NCBI GenBank assembly: GCA_000507305.1
Contig: DF239949.1
Coordinates: 66,776-130,775 of the forward strand
DNA: 64,000 nucleotides
Source: Breviolum minutum Mf 1.05b.01
Lineage: Eukaryota > Sar > Dinophyceae > Suessiales > Symbiodiniaceae
Reading direction: 5' to 3'
Part shown: positions 11,395 through 23,009 of the stretch, piece by piece
Layout: each line of letters opens with the position of its first letter
How positions within the stretch are numbered: the stretch's first letter is position 1
Made by a program: the position numbers and the translations under genes
The notes under the pieces: generated by a model
The model's database searches: none
What the model was told of the DNA's origin: nothing
What the model saw: only the letters and a program-made list of their open reading frames with translations

Positions 11395-11861
11395 TATATC
11401 ATGTAATGTACCATGCACAGTGGATTATTGAAAAACAATTAATTCTCACCAATGGATCCATTTGTTTTCCCGTTTGTTGCGGAGCAATCTGGCTGGCCTG
11501 AGAGAGATTTGTCTCGATGTTGGTGAAGAAAGCCGCCGTGGCCCAATCCGTTGACGAGCAGGGATGGGGGTTGGAAAGGGTTGGATTCGATTGATATGTT
11601 GGAAATTCCCAAGCCCACTATGAATTATTAAGGGGATCATAGATTTCAATCTTACCTTGGACAAGTGCCCTGCTGGCCTTAAGATCAAAACATCTAAGAC
11701 AAGGGGTGGTCAAGGGAAACCCCTTATGGTAAGTGATATTTGCAAATCCTAGCGGCACCCCTTAGGACCTTCTGGTACATTTCTTTTATCTCATAACAAC
11801 TTCAAGTGTTTTGTTGGAAAACTGGGTCACATAAATCCTAACAATTCATGCAGGCAGGCAT
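11395..11861. other. convergent junction between transposase-like gene and ENDOV
   Basis: No convincing exon was found on either strand. The minus strand was searched for the missing ENDOV segment (DGNG.LH.RG.G and the later GVAK motif) and nothing matching was seen. 11700-11780 has phased CCTTAGG/CCTAAGG-type sequence. This stretch may hold the 3' end of the plus-strand block. Confidence 0.4.
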
Positions 11862-12828
11862 CCCATCCACCAATATCACTTGAGGCTTCAACCTCTTGGG
11901 CACGGAACTGAAAATTTGTGCCAGCGCTGGCACCTGCAGATTGCTGCTGGGATATTGACAGTTTGCGCACCGAATTCAAGAATGACAAGGTAGAGTTGGG
12001 TTTTGCCATGTGAGTCCAAAGTAACTATGAGTTATCACAATCTGTTCCTTTCAAAATTACCAGTATATATACATCTACGGAATATAATATCTATTATCTA
12101 AAAAAAGGTGTGTATATATATATATATATACGGACACACCAAGCTGAGAAGGCGAATCTCCCTCGGTCCCATGTGGCCTCCCGAAAGGCCAGAAAGCCAG
12201 GTACGTATGGCACGCTGAGGCGAAAAGCGGCACTTCGTTCCCACAAGACTTGGAGCCTATAAGGGGCAAAGGGACACAGCGATATTTGGGAATGTCACCA
12301 GTTGCCTTGGGGTAGAAAAACGTTGGGAAATTGACATAGTTATTATTCAACATGTTCCAAATCTTTGGGATTGAATCTAGAAATTTCTAAAAGATCTATT
12401 CATCTATACATTCAAACTATACATTTCCACCAACACATGGTACTGAATCCAATTGGAATGGCATTTCCAACAACCCAACCACACCCAACCACACCCACCT
12501 GGGGAAGCTCAAGACCACGACAGTGGCAATAGCATAGGTACCATCTGAGAAAAAGGACACATCTACGCCAGCAATGCGCTTCAGCCCTGTAAAGTCTGAG
12601 GTTTCACCTCATCACCCAAGGACGAGCATGAAGCTTGTTGACAGGATAACCCTGAAGGGCTTGTGCTACTACAAAAAACGGAGAATTGATGGATGAATTG
12701 ATGGATGAAGAATTTATTTTTATTGCAGCTATGTGGCAAGACCAGTCCAAATCATCCTCCTCTACTCGCAGCAATGCCAGGGTTTTCTGCTCTGCTTCCC
12801 ATTGCTTCCGCTGTTCTTTAGACGTCAT
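11862..12828 (-). CDS. ENDOV: endonuclease V, N-terminal exons only
   Basis: Four minus-strand exons join in frame. Exon 1 (12828-12738) starts MTSKEQRKQWEAEQKTLALL and runs through EEDDLDW; it ends at a GC donor (GCCACA). Exon 2 (12607-12499) reads SDFTGLKRIAGVDVSFF then VVVLSFP, with a GT donor. Exon 3 (12256-12178) reads LQVLWERSAAFRLSVPYV then PGFLAFRE, again with a GCCACA donor. Exon 4 (11933-~11862) reads VPALAQIFSSVPKRLKPQ then VILVDG. These match the endonuclease V order: N-terminal W..EQ helix, GVDVSF with the first catalytic Asp, the YVPGFLAFRE signature, and LVDG with the next catalytic Asp. The enzyme cuts near inosine in nucleic acids; in eukaryotes mainly RNA. The C-terminal part is not found downstream, so the gene is truncated, interrupted, or split by a very long intron. 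Confidence 0.88.
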
Positions 12829-13035
12829 TTCACCCCAGCTCCAGTTAAACGCTTCTGGTCAATGGATGTCAATGGCCCCTTGCTGCACAAATGCTGCAGA
12901 ACAAAAAGGCCACGGCCAACGTGGTGAAAGGCATTTCAGCACATGCACCGCATAGCGGGTGAGCAAATCGTTTGAAAATCAAATGAAGCGAAGAAGGTCA
13001 TATTCATAATCAAAAAGTAAGTTGTTTTGGTTCAC

Positions 13036-13299
<264 letters not shown>

Positions 13300-13362
13300 A
13301 TATTATTATCTCAGAAAACTGTCACCTGATATCACCTCTAATCTTCACTTTCCAAAATAAAT

Positions 13363-13929
13363 ATGAGGGATTTGACCCCACACCCGCCCACCACACCACC
13401 CAGCTTCGACACCTTCATGTACGTCGTTCTGGTCCTTGTAGCTCTGCAACCACGGCAGGATCTAAACCTTTGTATTCCACCTGCTGCGTGGCATTATGGG
13501 TCCAATGGGCCAGTGGAGTTGGTGGGGTATCCTCATCCAACTGGGGAAGTCATATATCAGCACTTTTAGGAAAACAGAGAATATATATATATATATATAT
13601 CATCTGTTTAGAAAGATTTTTCAAAAAGTATCTTTGGGAGAGGGTGACATGGCGCATAGTTTCTTCACAGGAAGATCATTAACTAACAAATTATGTGCTG
13701 AGTTGGCGAAATGGGTGAGTCCAAGATCATCTTGAATCATCTTGTAATGGACACCTATGAGGCAACCGGGGTTGCGACCACCAGTGCAGGACGTCGACTC
13801 AGAACGACGCGGAACGATGCGGCCAAAATGCAAAGTATTGTGCGGCGTCGTTCTGCGATGCTTCCCTTCCTTGGGGGGATTTCTCAGAAAACAACAAGGA
13901 ACCAAGAAATAGTCACTGTTCGGTAACAA
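13363..13929. other. exon-like region, strand unclear
   Basis: On plus, 13650-13712 reads MAHSFFTGRSLTNKLCAELA and ends at a GTGAGT donor, and 13747-13926 reads MDTYEATGVATTSAGRRLR to a stop. On minus the same DNA reads KMIQDDLGLTHFANSAHN and SGGRNPGCLIGVHY-like text. Both look protein-like, and I could not decide the strand without transcripts. 13930-14489 holds nothing recognised. Confidence 0.3.
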
Positions 13930-14489
13930 ACAGTATGAGCCAAGGAAACAAATGAAATAGTATATTCATATTTATATCATAACACCAAGGGACTGATAAT
14001 TAAGTAATCTTGACAAAATATCTACACAAACAAGGTCAATTCCTATAGGTTTTCAATATAGGGAAGTGAAGCGATATCTCTCTAGACATCACTGTATAAC
14101 ACCTGGAAGATCACTGGACTGAGCCAAAGATCGTTTGGATGCTGTTGGGGAGCTACCGCCGGCCTGGAGACAAGTGGAAGCTCATGTTGGGCTAAGGGTT
14201 GACCCGGTCATGAAAAGACTAAATGGCCCAACGCTCACTTTGCTTCTTAAGAAATGCATGTGTTCAGGCAAAGTTTAGTAACCTGATATCACAGACATAG
14301 AGATGAGATAACATAAATGAATGAGGTAAATGATGGTAAATGTACAACGTAGAGCTCCTTCCTGTGCCAAAATCTCATCATCAACTGAAACTTGGGGAGT
14401 TCACAAGTTCTCTGGCCTCAATCAAGTGGTGTAACCTGCGCTATGTCGGTATTCCTCCTATGAAACACGGCAGCTGTCCCTCTTGAAGG

Positions 14490-14628
14490 CTAGCAGCGGC
14501 TAGCAGCCTCCTGATTCCGCTCAGCACGTCGGCGTACGGCAGCCAAGGGACCTGCGTCCGTTTGAGGGGCTTGCTGCAGTTGCGTGATCACACATTTGTT
14601 GCTTTCTAAGTCCTCTATGTCTCTATGC
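14490..14628 (-). CDS. exon of unrecognised gene
   Basis: After a TTTTTAG acceptor (upper edge 14628) the minus strand reads HRDIEDLESNKCVITQLQQ then APQTDAGPLAAVRRRAERNQ. This hydrophilic helical text is strongly protein-like. The lower edge is unsure (a GC donor near 14496 is possible). It lies downstream of the 15.1-15.6 kb membrane segment and the EHYEFVSKDATVLGQWDN stretch (about 14755-14860), and may belong to the next gene on the minus strand. Confidence 0.45.
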
Positions 14629-15143
14629 CTAAAAACGTTTGAGGCAATTCCAGTATGCCAAATTGGACTCGGGAAGTGCTACTCATCTGTTGCAGCACTG
14701 AATTCGCACTGCATGGGAAGGGCCTACTCCATCCTCAGCCAGGCCAGCGAAGGAATCGGCCACCGCAGATTGTGCCTTTTCGGAGGCCTCGTGGGTGCGA
14801 GAAATTGTCCCACTGACCCAGTACGGTGGCATCTTTTGACACAAACTCATAGTGCTCCAAGATCTGCTGGGTTGCTACGGTTGTTGATGTTATTGTCGTT
14901 CTTGTTCTTGTTGTTGTTGTTGCTGTTGTTTGGCTTCTCACCGTGGGGGGATGCAACACGTCATTCAAAATTGAAGTGGTTTTGAGACTCATTCTTGAAA
15001 GGCCAATAGTCATGCAGGTTGTCACTGCAAAGGTGACTCTAGGTTCCAGTGTTCCAGAAGGCTTTGAAACAACTCATTTCTTATCTACCAGTCTGTACAT
15101 ACCCCCGTGGAACAAAAATTGTATATAATTTCAGATGGTACTT

Positions 15144-15564
15144 TTAAGACACAACCGCAAATTGCAGCGGATCATCTTCCACCCCCGCTGCATTTTGTTC
15201 GGCCTCTCTGACCCAACCAGTGAGATTTCCAAAGAGTTGTTGAGCTCCTCTTACAGTGCGTGCCTCAAGAAGTTGGGGACATCCCTGTTTGGTGGGTTGG
15301 TGAAACATCGTGGCACAAGATGGGTTGGTGAGCACCAAAGAAAACCCAAACAAATGAACATGGGAATCCACAAAAGGAGAAAAATGAATACTGCTGCTGA
15401 TGGAAGAAACCCTGCACCAGTTGATAGGTAGTTTAGACCACTATTTACAAGGTTTTATAGGTCCCAGCTGGTGCAGGATTTCTTCCATCAACAGTATTCA
15501 GTATTGCTAAAAGGCACATGTTCTTCAACTGCTTTCAAAATGGCTTCAAGTCGAAAACTGCATT
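15144..15564 (-). CDS. membrane-protein C-terminal exons split by an introner-like element
   Basis: The upstream exon (about 15564-15493) reads FRLEAILKAVEEHVPFSN then TEY and ends in phase 1. A 102-bp intron (15492-15391) follows, which is exactly a foldback element. The next exon begins at 15390 and restores the frame as LFIFLLLWIPMFICLGFLW, a clean transmembrane helix. A further stretch reads QLLEARTVRGAQQLFGNLTG down to a stop at 15144-15146; how it joins the helix exon is not settled. The family was not recognised. The hydrophobic segment indicates a membrane protein. Confidence 0.5.
15386..15500. mobile_element. introner-like foldback element, copy 1
   Basis: Terminal inverted repeats: on plus GAATACTGCTGCTGATGG at the left and CCATCAACAGTATTC at the right, extended inward by GAAGAAACCCTGCACCAG versus CTGGTGCAGGATTTCTTC. 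On the minus strand the ends supply GT (15492-15491) and AG (15392-15391) of an in-frame intron. Confidence 0.8.
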
Positions 15565-15599
15565 TTTTCATGTTCCAACATCTGTGACCATGGTGAATT

Positions 15600-16600
15600 A
15601 GATGTAAGTACCAAGTAGGTGATAGGAGATCTTCCATTACAAACTCTCACTTGTGATATCCTCAGCTCCGGGCAGCTGTTTCTTGAAGAGCTTGTGCATC
15701 AATCACCTCTTTCCTCCCGATGACAGTCGTGGTTATTCAGATTCATACAACTGGAAGGCCTGACCATGGCATTATGTATAGCTGCTTTTTTTCTCCCAAG
15801 TTCAAACCAAAAAAAAGACGTTGGTTCATTTTTTCCTAATACCTATTACCTGACTATATAGGTGTGAAAAAAAATAGGTCAGTAGAAAGTGATGCTTTCA
15901 TTTGAGACATTATTCACAATTGATTCACGCTTTCCAGCACACCGCCAAGAGGCAACTGGGTCCCCCCAACGTTGCTCGTTCCTTGCCATCTTGCTCCTTG
16001 GGAGCCTGAAGGTGGGAGCGCGGCGCTCATAAAATATCATAAGCTACGGCAGTGGACCCCATATGCGCATAAGATCTCATAAGTTGCAATACTTATGGTT
16101 TACATATGTATATTATATATACGTATATATATATATATAAATACACTATATGACTATATTAGTATGAATGTACATACATATGTGTGTGGTACAATGTTGA
16201 CATACATCCCTATGTCAGGTGTCAAATCCCACTTAAAGCCCACTTCTGACGTGCGTGAATGTTCTGCAAACAACTCCATGTACTATGTTACTATGACTTT
16301 GAGAGATCCACTCTTCTAAACTTCTGGAAGACACTCCCATTCAAAGGAGGTGAATCTGGCAAGAAAAGAAGTGTATCACAGAAAATGCAAAGGACATTCT
16401 GCCAATTGTTGCAATACACACGTGTATGAACAATATGCAATCCCTCCAAGATGCAACGTTTTGTCAGGACCTTTTTGAACTCAGCATTTCTTGGTCAAAG
16501 CTCCGGCTGTGAGGACCGTAGCATCTCCTTGACCCCCGGAAGAAGTTTGTTGCAGCCCAAAATATGATCCAACCTTATCTGTTATTATAGGATGTGCGCC
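15600..16600. other. no recognised gene
   Basis: Only short open frames and an AT/TA microsatellite at about 16093-16150. This is the intergenic stretch below the stop codon of the ankyrin gene. Confidence 0.5.
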
Positions 16601-19310
16601 TTATCTGATTGGAAAGGATAAACAACCAGCTTTCAAGTCTTCCACTTCCATGTATGATCTTCCGGGCACAGTAGAAGCCATGTCCTCTACTCCAGCATCT
16701 GGCTTCGCACCAGCAGCTAGCAGCAGCGACGCCAAGCGAGCGTGACCTGCGCTTTTTCTCCTCAGACCTGCTGACTGACCTGCTATCCCTGACGGAAGCA
16801 TCAGCTATGCAGCCTGTTCGGTAAATGACGTGTTTGTTGAACTCTTCCTGTAAACATGCACCATTAAGATCACATAAATCAATCAACCACAGTTCGCGTC
16901 CCACTGCACATGCTTCCATTTGTCATTCAAAAAACACACCTCTGATTTGTAGTTCTAGAGGCTACACCCGTGGAATAAATGGAGCTCGGCCAACATGGGC
17001 GCTCTTGCTGGCATCACGGGCAACACGTCTTGAAAAAAGACACCTTTACAGTAGAAACTTCATGCTGATACTTCTCGGCAAAATTATAAACAACAAACGC
17101 CACTGTTTCAGTGGATACGGCTTACATCCACACAGGACGGACATATGTGAACATATAAACATCATGTCTCCAACATATTATATTTTCCACTTTCCATCAA
17201 TCATTAGAAAATCAGAATCAGTTTTTACATTCATGTGTACTTCCTTTCTGGGACTTCAACGGGAAATATCCCTTTGAAAAATCCCTGGAAAATCTACATC
17301 GTACACGGATTCCCCCTTGGGAATGTGCGCACCTTTGGCTGCTGCCGCTTGCAAAGCGCCTTCGGCCAGGTGGCATGCAGCCAGTCTTTGGGCTGCCTGG
17401 TGTGACCACTGAAACAGCAAGCTAGGATCTACCAACTAATTAGTACCCTCCAGGAAATTAACATATCCCACCTGGGGAAAAGCAAAATCATCTTCAAAAT
17501 GGACTTTTCAGGGGATATGTTAGTTCCCAGCAGGGTATACTAAAAGGAAGTTCAAAAACTTTCTAGGAAGGTTATGTAACTATAGTAATTGCAGTTTTGA
17601 ACAGGGTAGTTATATTGTGATTTTATATGATTTTATCAAATATATGGAGTCATGGAGTAATTATATGTGATACGGTATTATGGTATCCTGGTAAATTTAT
17701 ACATAAACATGAATGATCATTAAGCAGTATCTTCAAAAGGCTCCTTTCCACCTCGACCTACCCCGCTGCCTCCAAGCGATCTTGTGCCGCGGCAAAATGC
17801 AGCGCCCGGCTGCCGCGTGTGTCGGCCACCGCGCAGTCGGCACGTTGCACCAAGAGGTAGTCGATGATGGGCTAAGGCCAAAGCCCAAATCAAGTGAGTG
17901 AAATGTTTTTTTCAGGCAAATCCTACAAGTGATGGGTCCTTTTCACTAGGGGATTCCTAGAATAAGACATTGCCAATATAAAGAAGAAATGATAGAATTA
18001 TATCATATAAATTGTTTGAGGGCAATCATCCAACAGGAGAAAAAAAAGCTGCCAAACGTTGAGAGTTTATTTCCAGTTTTCTTGCTTCCAACCTCGAGAC
18101 TCATCTAAGGCCTAAGGCGTTTGAGTGAATGGTATATCGGATGTACCTTTGCAGCAATCACCTCCCAAGTAGCTCATCCAAGTTTCACCATCTTTAACAG
18201 CTTAATTCTTGTAATATCACTCATGAATCCTTAGTGACTTAGTGTCAGTTCCAAACATTGGAACACTCTGAGTAGCCCCACCGCATGGCCCACTCCAGCT
18301 GCCCAGTGGATAGGCTGTTCAGCATCCATTCCGATGGCTGACACATTGGCACCATGCTGGCAGTGTAGAACCATGCAGTTGATGATTGAAGTTGAAAGAG
18401 AATGGAGCGAGGGGGTGCAATATTTGCTTCAATATGTCTCAATATAGATATAGAATACATCATTGAATGCAAAATGGGAAAATGCTCACTCATCTTATGA
18501 ATATGAATCGTTCACTGATGTATACTGTATGTTTCCAGCTAGTATATTGAATATACACTGTAGATGAATTTCATATCAAATATCAATCAAGTCTGTGTCT
18601 GTATATGTGTGTGTCACTGTACTTCTGCTTGGGTTTCTATCTATTTATCCATGTCACCCTGCAAATAACGTATATGTAGATATCCAGGTATCATACAAAT
18701 ATCCATTTCACCTCCACAAGCAGCACCGGTGCCTCTACCAGAAACTGGACACTGGTCACATCGCTTTCCAAGGCTGCGAAATGGATGGGTTGCAAACCTG
18801 ACAGCGAGCAGCAGTGGTACTGCAGCCTGATGACTGAATCTATAAATAAGTACATACTCCCCAGAAAAATGGACGGCAGGAAGCTGAAGATCACCTCTGT
18901 TTGAAAACCCGAAAAATCATCTGGAATCTGAACCAAACCTTCATCAATTTGGATTCAAAATGTCAGTTTTCTGGACCTGTATATACAAATGATAATAGGA
19001 TGGGCGTCAGGAAGTTTCAAAATACCGAACCATGTTCCCCAACAGTTTTGAACACGGACAGACATCACCTTACAGAAATCATCTTGGGGGTTATGGATAT
19101 CAAAGCCATACCCTAGAATGAATCTCCCTGAACCTTACATCCCTCAGTTGGCGTCGTTGTCCCACCTCGCTCATCTGGAGCGTGAACTGATGCACGCTTC
19201 GATAACAAAAACCTGAGGCCATGTCCGGTGGATTGATTGGAAATACGGCCCGAAAAGGGAATACAATGAAACAGGCGGAGGGTGTTCTATGGCACGTTTG
19301 GTGAAAGTTG

Positions 19311-19378
<68 letters not shown>

Positions 19379-22198
19379 AATCCCCATGATTCAACTCACA
19401 GCCCAAGGCTTCATTTACAAAACAGTCCAGTTTGGCACTGCTTCCAAAAGGTATCTCCAAGAAAGCAATTCTCCCCAACCTGAACCTGTTCTTGATCCAA
19501 AACTAGGATCTTGCTAATGGTACCACGAAATTATTTCCTAAGCATCTGACCATCCTCCTTTCCGATTCAAAGGCGTTGGGAGGGGATTTGGCTCTATTTT
19601 CACCTGATATAACTTATAACGTACATTTTCCACCAAGTCAGATCCTCCATGTGTGTCTGTGTGTTTATGTTTTTATCATTACCTACATTGGGCTTACTTG
19701 ATTGCAGGTAAATGGAACCGGTAGGTGAAATATTTCAATGCAATTGATCCATGACACATCCTCCCCCCTGAAAACAAACATATCCTCTGAAAATCGGCCC
19801 AAACCCGAACGGAAAAAAAAACGTCTTCCAACCACCATTTTTCAGGTCACTCCATGACAGGAACATGTCCAGAAAGTGCAGCCCAACGCAAGGCTTGCCC
19901 TGCCTCCTGAAGGCGTGGCGGAAAATATGCATTGCTATGCAGCGGTTTTATGGAGTCTGCAGGGCTATGTAGATGTAACTGTATATTTATATAGTCAGTG
20001 ATGCTACATGTAAAGGTCTATACTCCGGATCATACTTCCTTATCAAAGAAATATGCTTGGTTGCTGTTTATTCTTTACATTATATTCATGTGTTCTATTC
20101 ATTCATGCATTTGCCTACAACGCATTCATTTGTCTATTGATCTATTGATTGTCTCATTTATCAACGTATTCTCTGAATTAGATATGTATGGATTCATTCG
20201 TTTATAGCCAACCAACCTCTTTTTTCTATGTTTAGGGAAAAAAAGGTGCATTACAAAACAAACAGAACATGTCCCCGTTTCGTCTCGTGTCTGGATTCTG
20301 CAGTTGGTCCTGTTTCTTCAAGGCCTCTGCCTCCACCAAGAAGCGAAGCATGGATAGGTCACCCCGTTCAGCTGCCATGGTGCGTGGAGTCTTTCCTGGC
20401 GCTGCAGCCGCCAAGCTGTTTTTCGGATGGGTTTTTGTTGGGGTGGGTCCTCCGTTAAAACCTGGAAAACCCCATGGTGGGGGAGGCTCCCTAAAAAAAA
20501 CGACCATGAACCATATGAAACTTTCGAAAAAAACCGAGCTGAAAAAATTCAACTCCTGAGGTTTCCTCTTCACTAAGGGTGATGTTCAGGTTTCAGCCTT
20601 GCCTGGAGTGTTCTTCCGTGCAGCAACTCTTGAAGAAAGGATTCTGATAAACTGGAGGAATTCTACTTCCAATGTGCCCATGGAAAAAACATGAAAACTA
20701 TTAAAAACATTTACACAATATGTATGTATTACACAGTATATACACTATCCTCTCTTTTGGACTTGCAACTTTACAGCCTTTTTGCCCAGCAAAAACATCG
20801 CTGTATCTCAATCAAGGTACAAGACCTACAGCTCCCTTTGCAAACAACTTCAACCATTCATAAATCCTCTTAAGCTCTTTCAGATCATTCAACACTCATT
20901 GCACAGAATGTAGAAAATGTGGTACAGCCCTGAAGTTTAACAGCTCGCCCCTGCCAAAGATATCATCCGAAAAGCCAGGCTGTATCTACCAACCATCATT
21001 TTTCCAGGGACGAGCTGTTAACTTCTGGTAGGTGTACCTTTTCATCCAGAACCCTCCATTTGGACAGTCCCTGTCCTTCACGGTCTTTTTGTTTCACCTT
21101 CGCCCCTGTGGCAACTAAGCGTTCTGCAGCCATCAAATGGCCCATGGCCACTGCACGATGCAAAGGTGTCACCTGATCATAGCGCTGGTTCACGTTGATG
21201 CCTTCCTGCCAAACAAAAAACGATCAAAAAACGGCAGTTCATGGGCCAGTTCAAAAACAATCAATGAATCCGATCATCAAAAAAAAATACTCAGAATTTG
21301 CAGAAATTTGGCCCTACCCTGTTTTTTGTGTTGCCTTGACTTGGTGAACTTCAAACCCCAAGCGGTGCCTGGGAAACATCTACTTCAAATACACGATTAT
21401 TCTTTACACGGAAATTACTTGGATGTTCTTCTTGAAATGCTTGTGAGTTGCTTACCATTCTTCAAAATACTGCAGTTTTTCCTAGGGCCATTACAGTCAT
21501 GTTGCACCTGTCTCAAATCTAGCAATGAAGTTAAGCCACCATCTTTCCATCCAGTCTCTTGCAGGCATTGTGGATATTCCATTACTATGCTGGGTTGCCG
21601 GTGCTGGGGGCCATGTTGAACTTTCGGGGGTCCTCCACAAGCTGTTGAATGCCTCTTACATCATTTCGATGTGCTGCACGGTGTAGGGGTGGCCAAGCCA
21701 ACGAAAGACCCTGGAAAGGTCTGCTGGACATTTTTTTCATGACATTCAAATGACAAGAAAAAAATGTGTTTGGTATATTTCTTCCATTATCACAATTCAT
21801 TGTTCATAGCATTTCATAATTAAGCATCGTCAGATAATAACTGTTCATATACTGTAACTGACGCAAATCTATGTGTATATATATGCAGGGTGAGGCAACA
21901 AGAATTGCCTGTCAGTTGCCTTGGTACTCCTTAATATTGATGTACCAATAGTTTCCATACATAAAGTTCAACCAAATCTCGCAAGTCTGTTCATGTGGAA
22001 CATGAAGGCAGGTACTTCTAATCGATCTCAATCTAAATCCATCTAAATCCTCCCCCAAAAACATTAGATCTTTTGGGTCATCGCCACATGTTCACCAACA
22101 AGTTTCAAGACTCACCGCCTGAGCACCGAAACCTAACACGAAGCGCTCCAAGTTGCATGTTGCCTTAGATGGCGCGGATCTCGATGCCGGTGGAACTT
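16601..22198 (-). CDS. ankyrin-repeat protein, about ten exons
   Basis: Minus-strand exons, each roughly one ankyrin repeat: ~22198-22116 (NLERFVLGFGAQA, GTGAGT donor), 21710-~21588 (PPLHRAAHRNDVRGIQQLV), 21205-21038 (VTPLHRAVAMGHLMAAERL), ~20395-20268 (KTPRTMAAERGDLSMLRFLV), ~19921-19850 (QALRWAALSGHVPVME), 18797-18712 (LQPIHFAALESDVTSVQFLV), ~18385-18267 (QPIHWAAGVGHAVGLLR), 17871-17762 (IIDYLLVQRADCAVADTRGS), 17408-17307 (AAQRLAACHLAEGALQAAAA) and ~16745-16601 (GHARLASLLLAAGAKPDAG), ending at the stop 16601-16603. Ankyrin repeats bind protein partners; the partner is unknown. Introns hold foldback elements (17.4, 20.9 kb) and a CAA array (19.3 kb). Further exons above 22.2 kb are possible. 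Confidence 0.8.
17444..17537. mobile_element. 94-bp foldback element, family B copy 1
   Basis: Starts TACCCTCCAGGAAATTAAC and ends in the inverted form GTTAGTTCCCAGCAGGGTA. Same length and nearly the same sequence as 49711-49804. It lies in an ankyrin-gene intron. No coding capacity. Confidence 0.8.
19309..19378. repeat. CAA trinucleotide array
   Basis: About 23 CAA units inside an ankyrin-gene intron (GTT on the gene strand). Confidence 0.95.
20923..21036. mobile_element. foldback element, family C, abutting a splice donor
   Basis: Left end TACAGCCCTGAAGTTTAAC; right end GTTAACTTCTGGTAGGTGTA in inverted orientation. The ankyrin exon 21205-21038 ends immediately beside it, so the T of its GT donor (21037-21036) is the last base of the element. 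Confidence 0.65.
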
Positions 22199-22229
22199 GG
22201 ATGATGCCAGAATTTGCCAAACATTAGTG

Positions 22230-22925
22230 ATTGGTTAGGGGGAAGATATTACAATATACCAGGGTAGTATATACCCTGCTTACTATAAATTTACAGTCAT
22301 CACCTTTAAACCTTGAAAGACTATGGCAACATTTTAGGCTTCATGCGGCGTCTACTATGTGGTGGGTGTTGTCCTGTCACGCTGTCCCCTTGCAAATGTG
22401 TCCCGCCGGGTAACATGCTTTTGAAAGGTGTTTAGAACTGACGTTTTTAACCTCGGGAGCACTACCTCTTCTGCCAGGAGACGTGAGGAAAGTGATCACC
22501 AAAGTATAAGGCCTCAGAAACTGCAGGATCCACGAGAAACGTGCTTGGGACAATAGTTGCAATAGTTTCAACTGCAAGAATGGTCCCCAAATTAAAAGTA
22601 CAAACTGTAGAAATTCGAAGAATTCTCATTTCTCTCAAACTTTTGGCCAAAGTTTTAAAGCCATAAGTTACCCTTGCTGTCCCGAGCACACCCAAAAAAT
22701 TGCTAAAATGACCTTTGCTTCGGGATATGCGCACCTGAAGAGATGATCAAGACAGCACAGGTGAATGATAGTAGTAGCAGCAGTAGTGGGAGTAGAAGTA
22801 GGAGAAGTACTAGTAACAGTCGTAGTAGCAGGACCACGGCCCAACCTTTTAACCACTCCAGCTCCGCCTCACCGGGATGCTGAATACAAAGCCAGGGCTC
22901 CTGAAATTACAAAGATGTCTAGGTT
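22230..22925 (-). other. possible exon, otherwise unassigned
   Basis: 22462-22734 is open on minus and includes LGTILAVETIATIVPSTFLV, a moderately hydrophobic stretch. No splice partners were fixed and no family is recognised. The rest is unassigned. Confidence 0.2.
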
Positions 22926-23009
22926 TCTAGGTGCCCCAAGCCCAGCAACGTGTGGTTGAGCCACCCTTCATAAAAATATGAGTCAAAGCAAATATCTTCC
23001 CTGAAAAGT

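Noticed and set aside
12480..12955. Plus-strand open frames over the ENDOV exons
   Set aside because: The minus-strand exons match endonuclease V motif by motif, with consistent splice phases.
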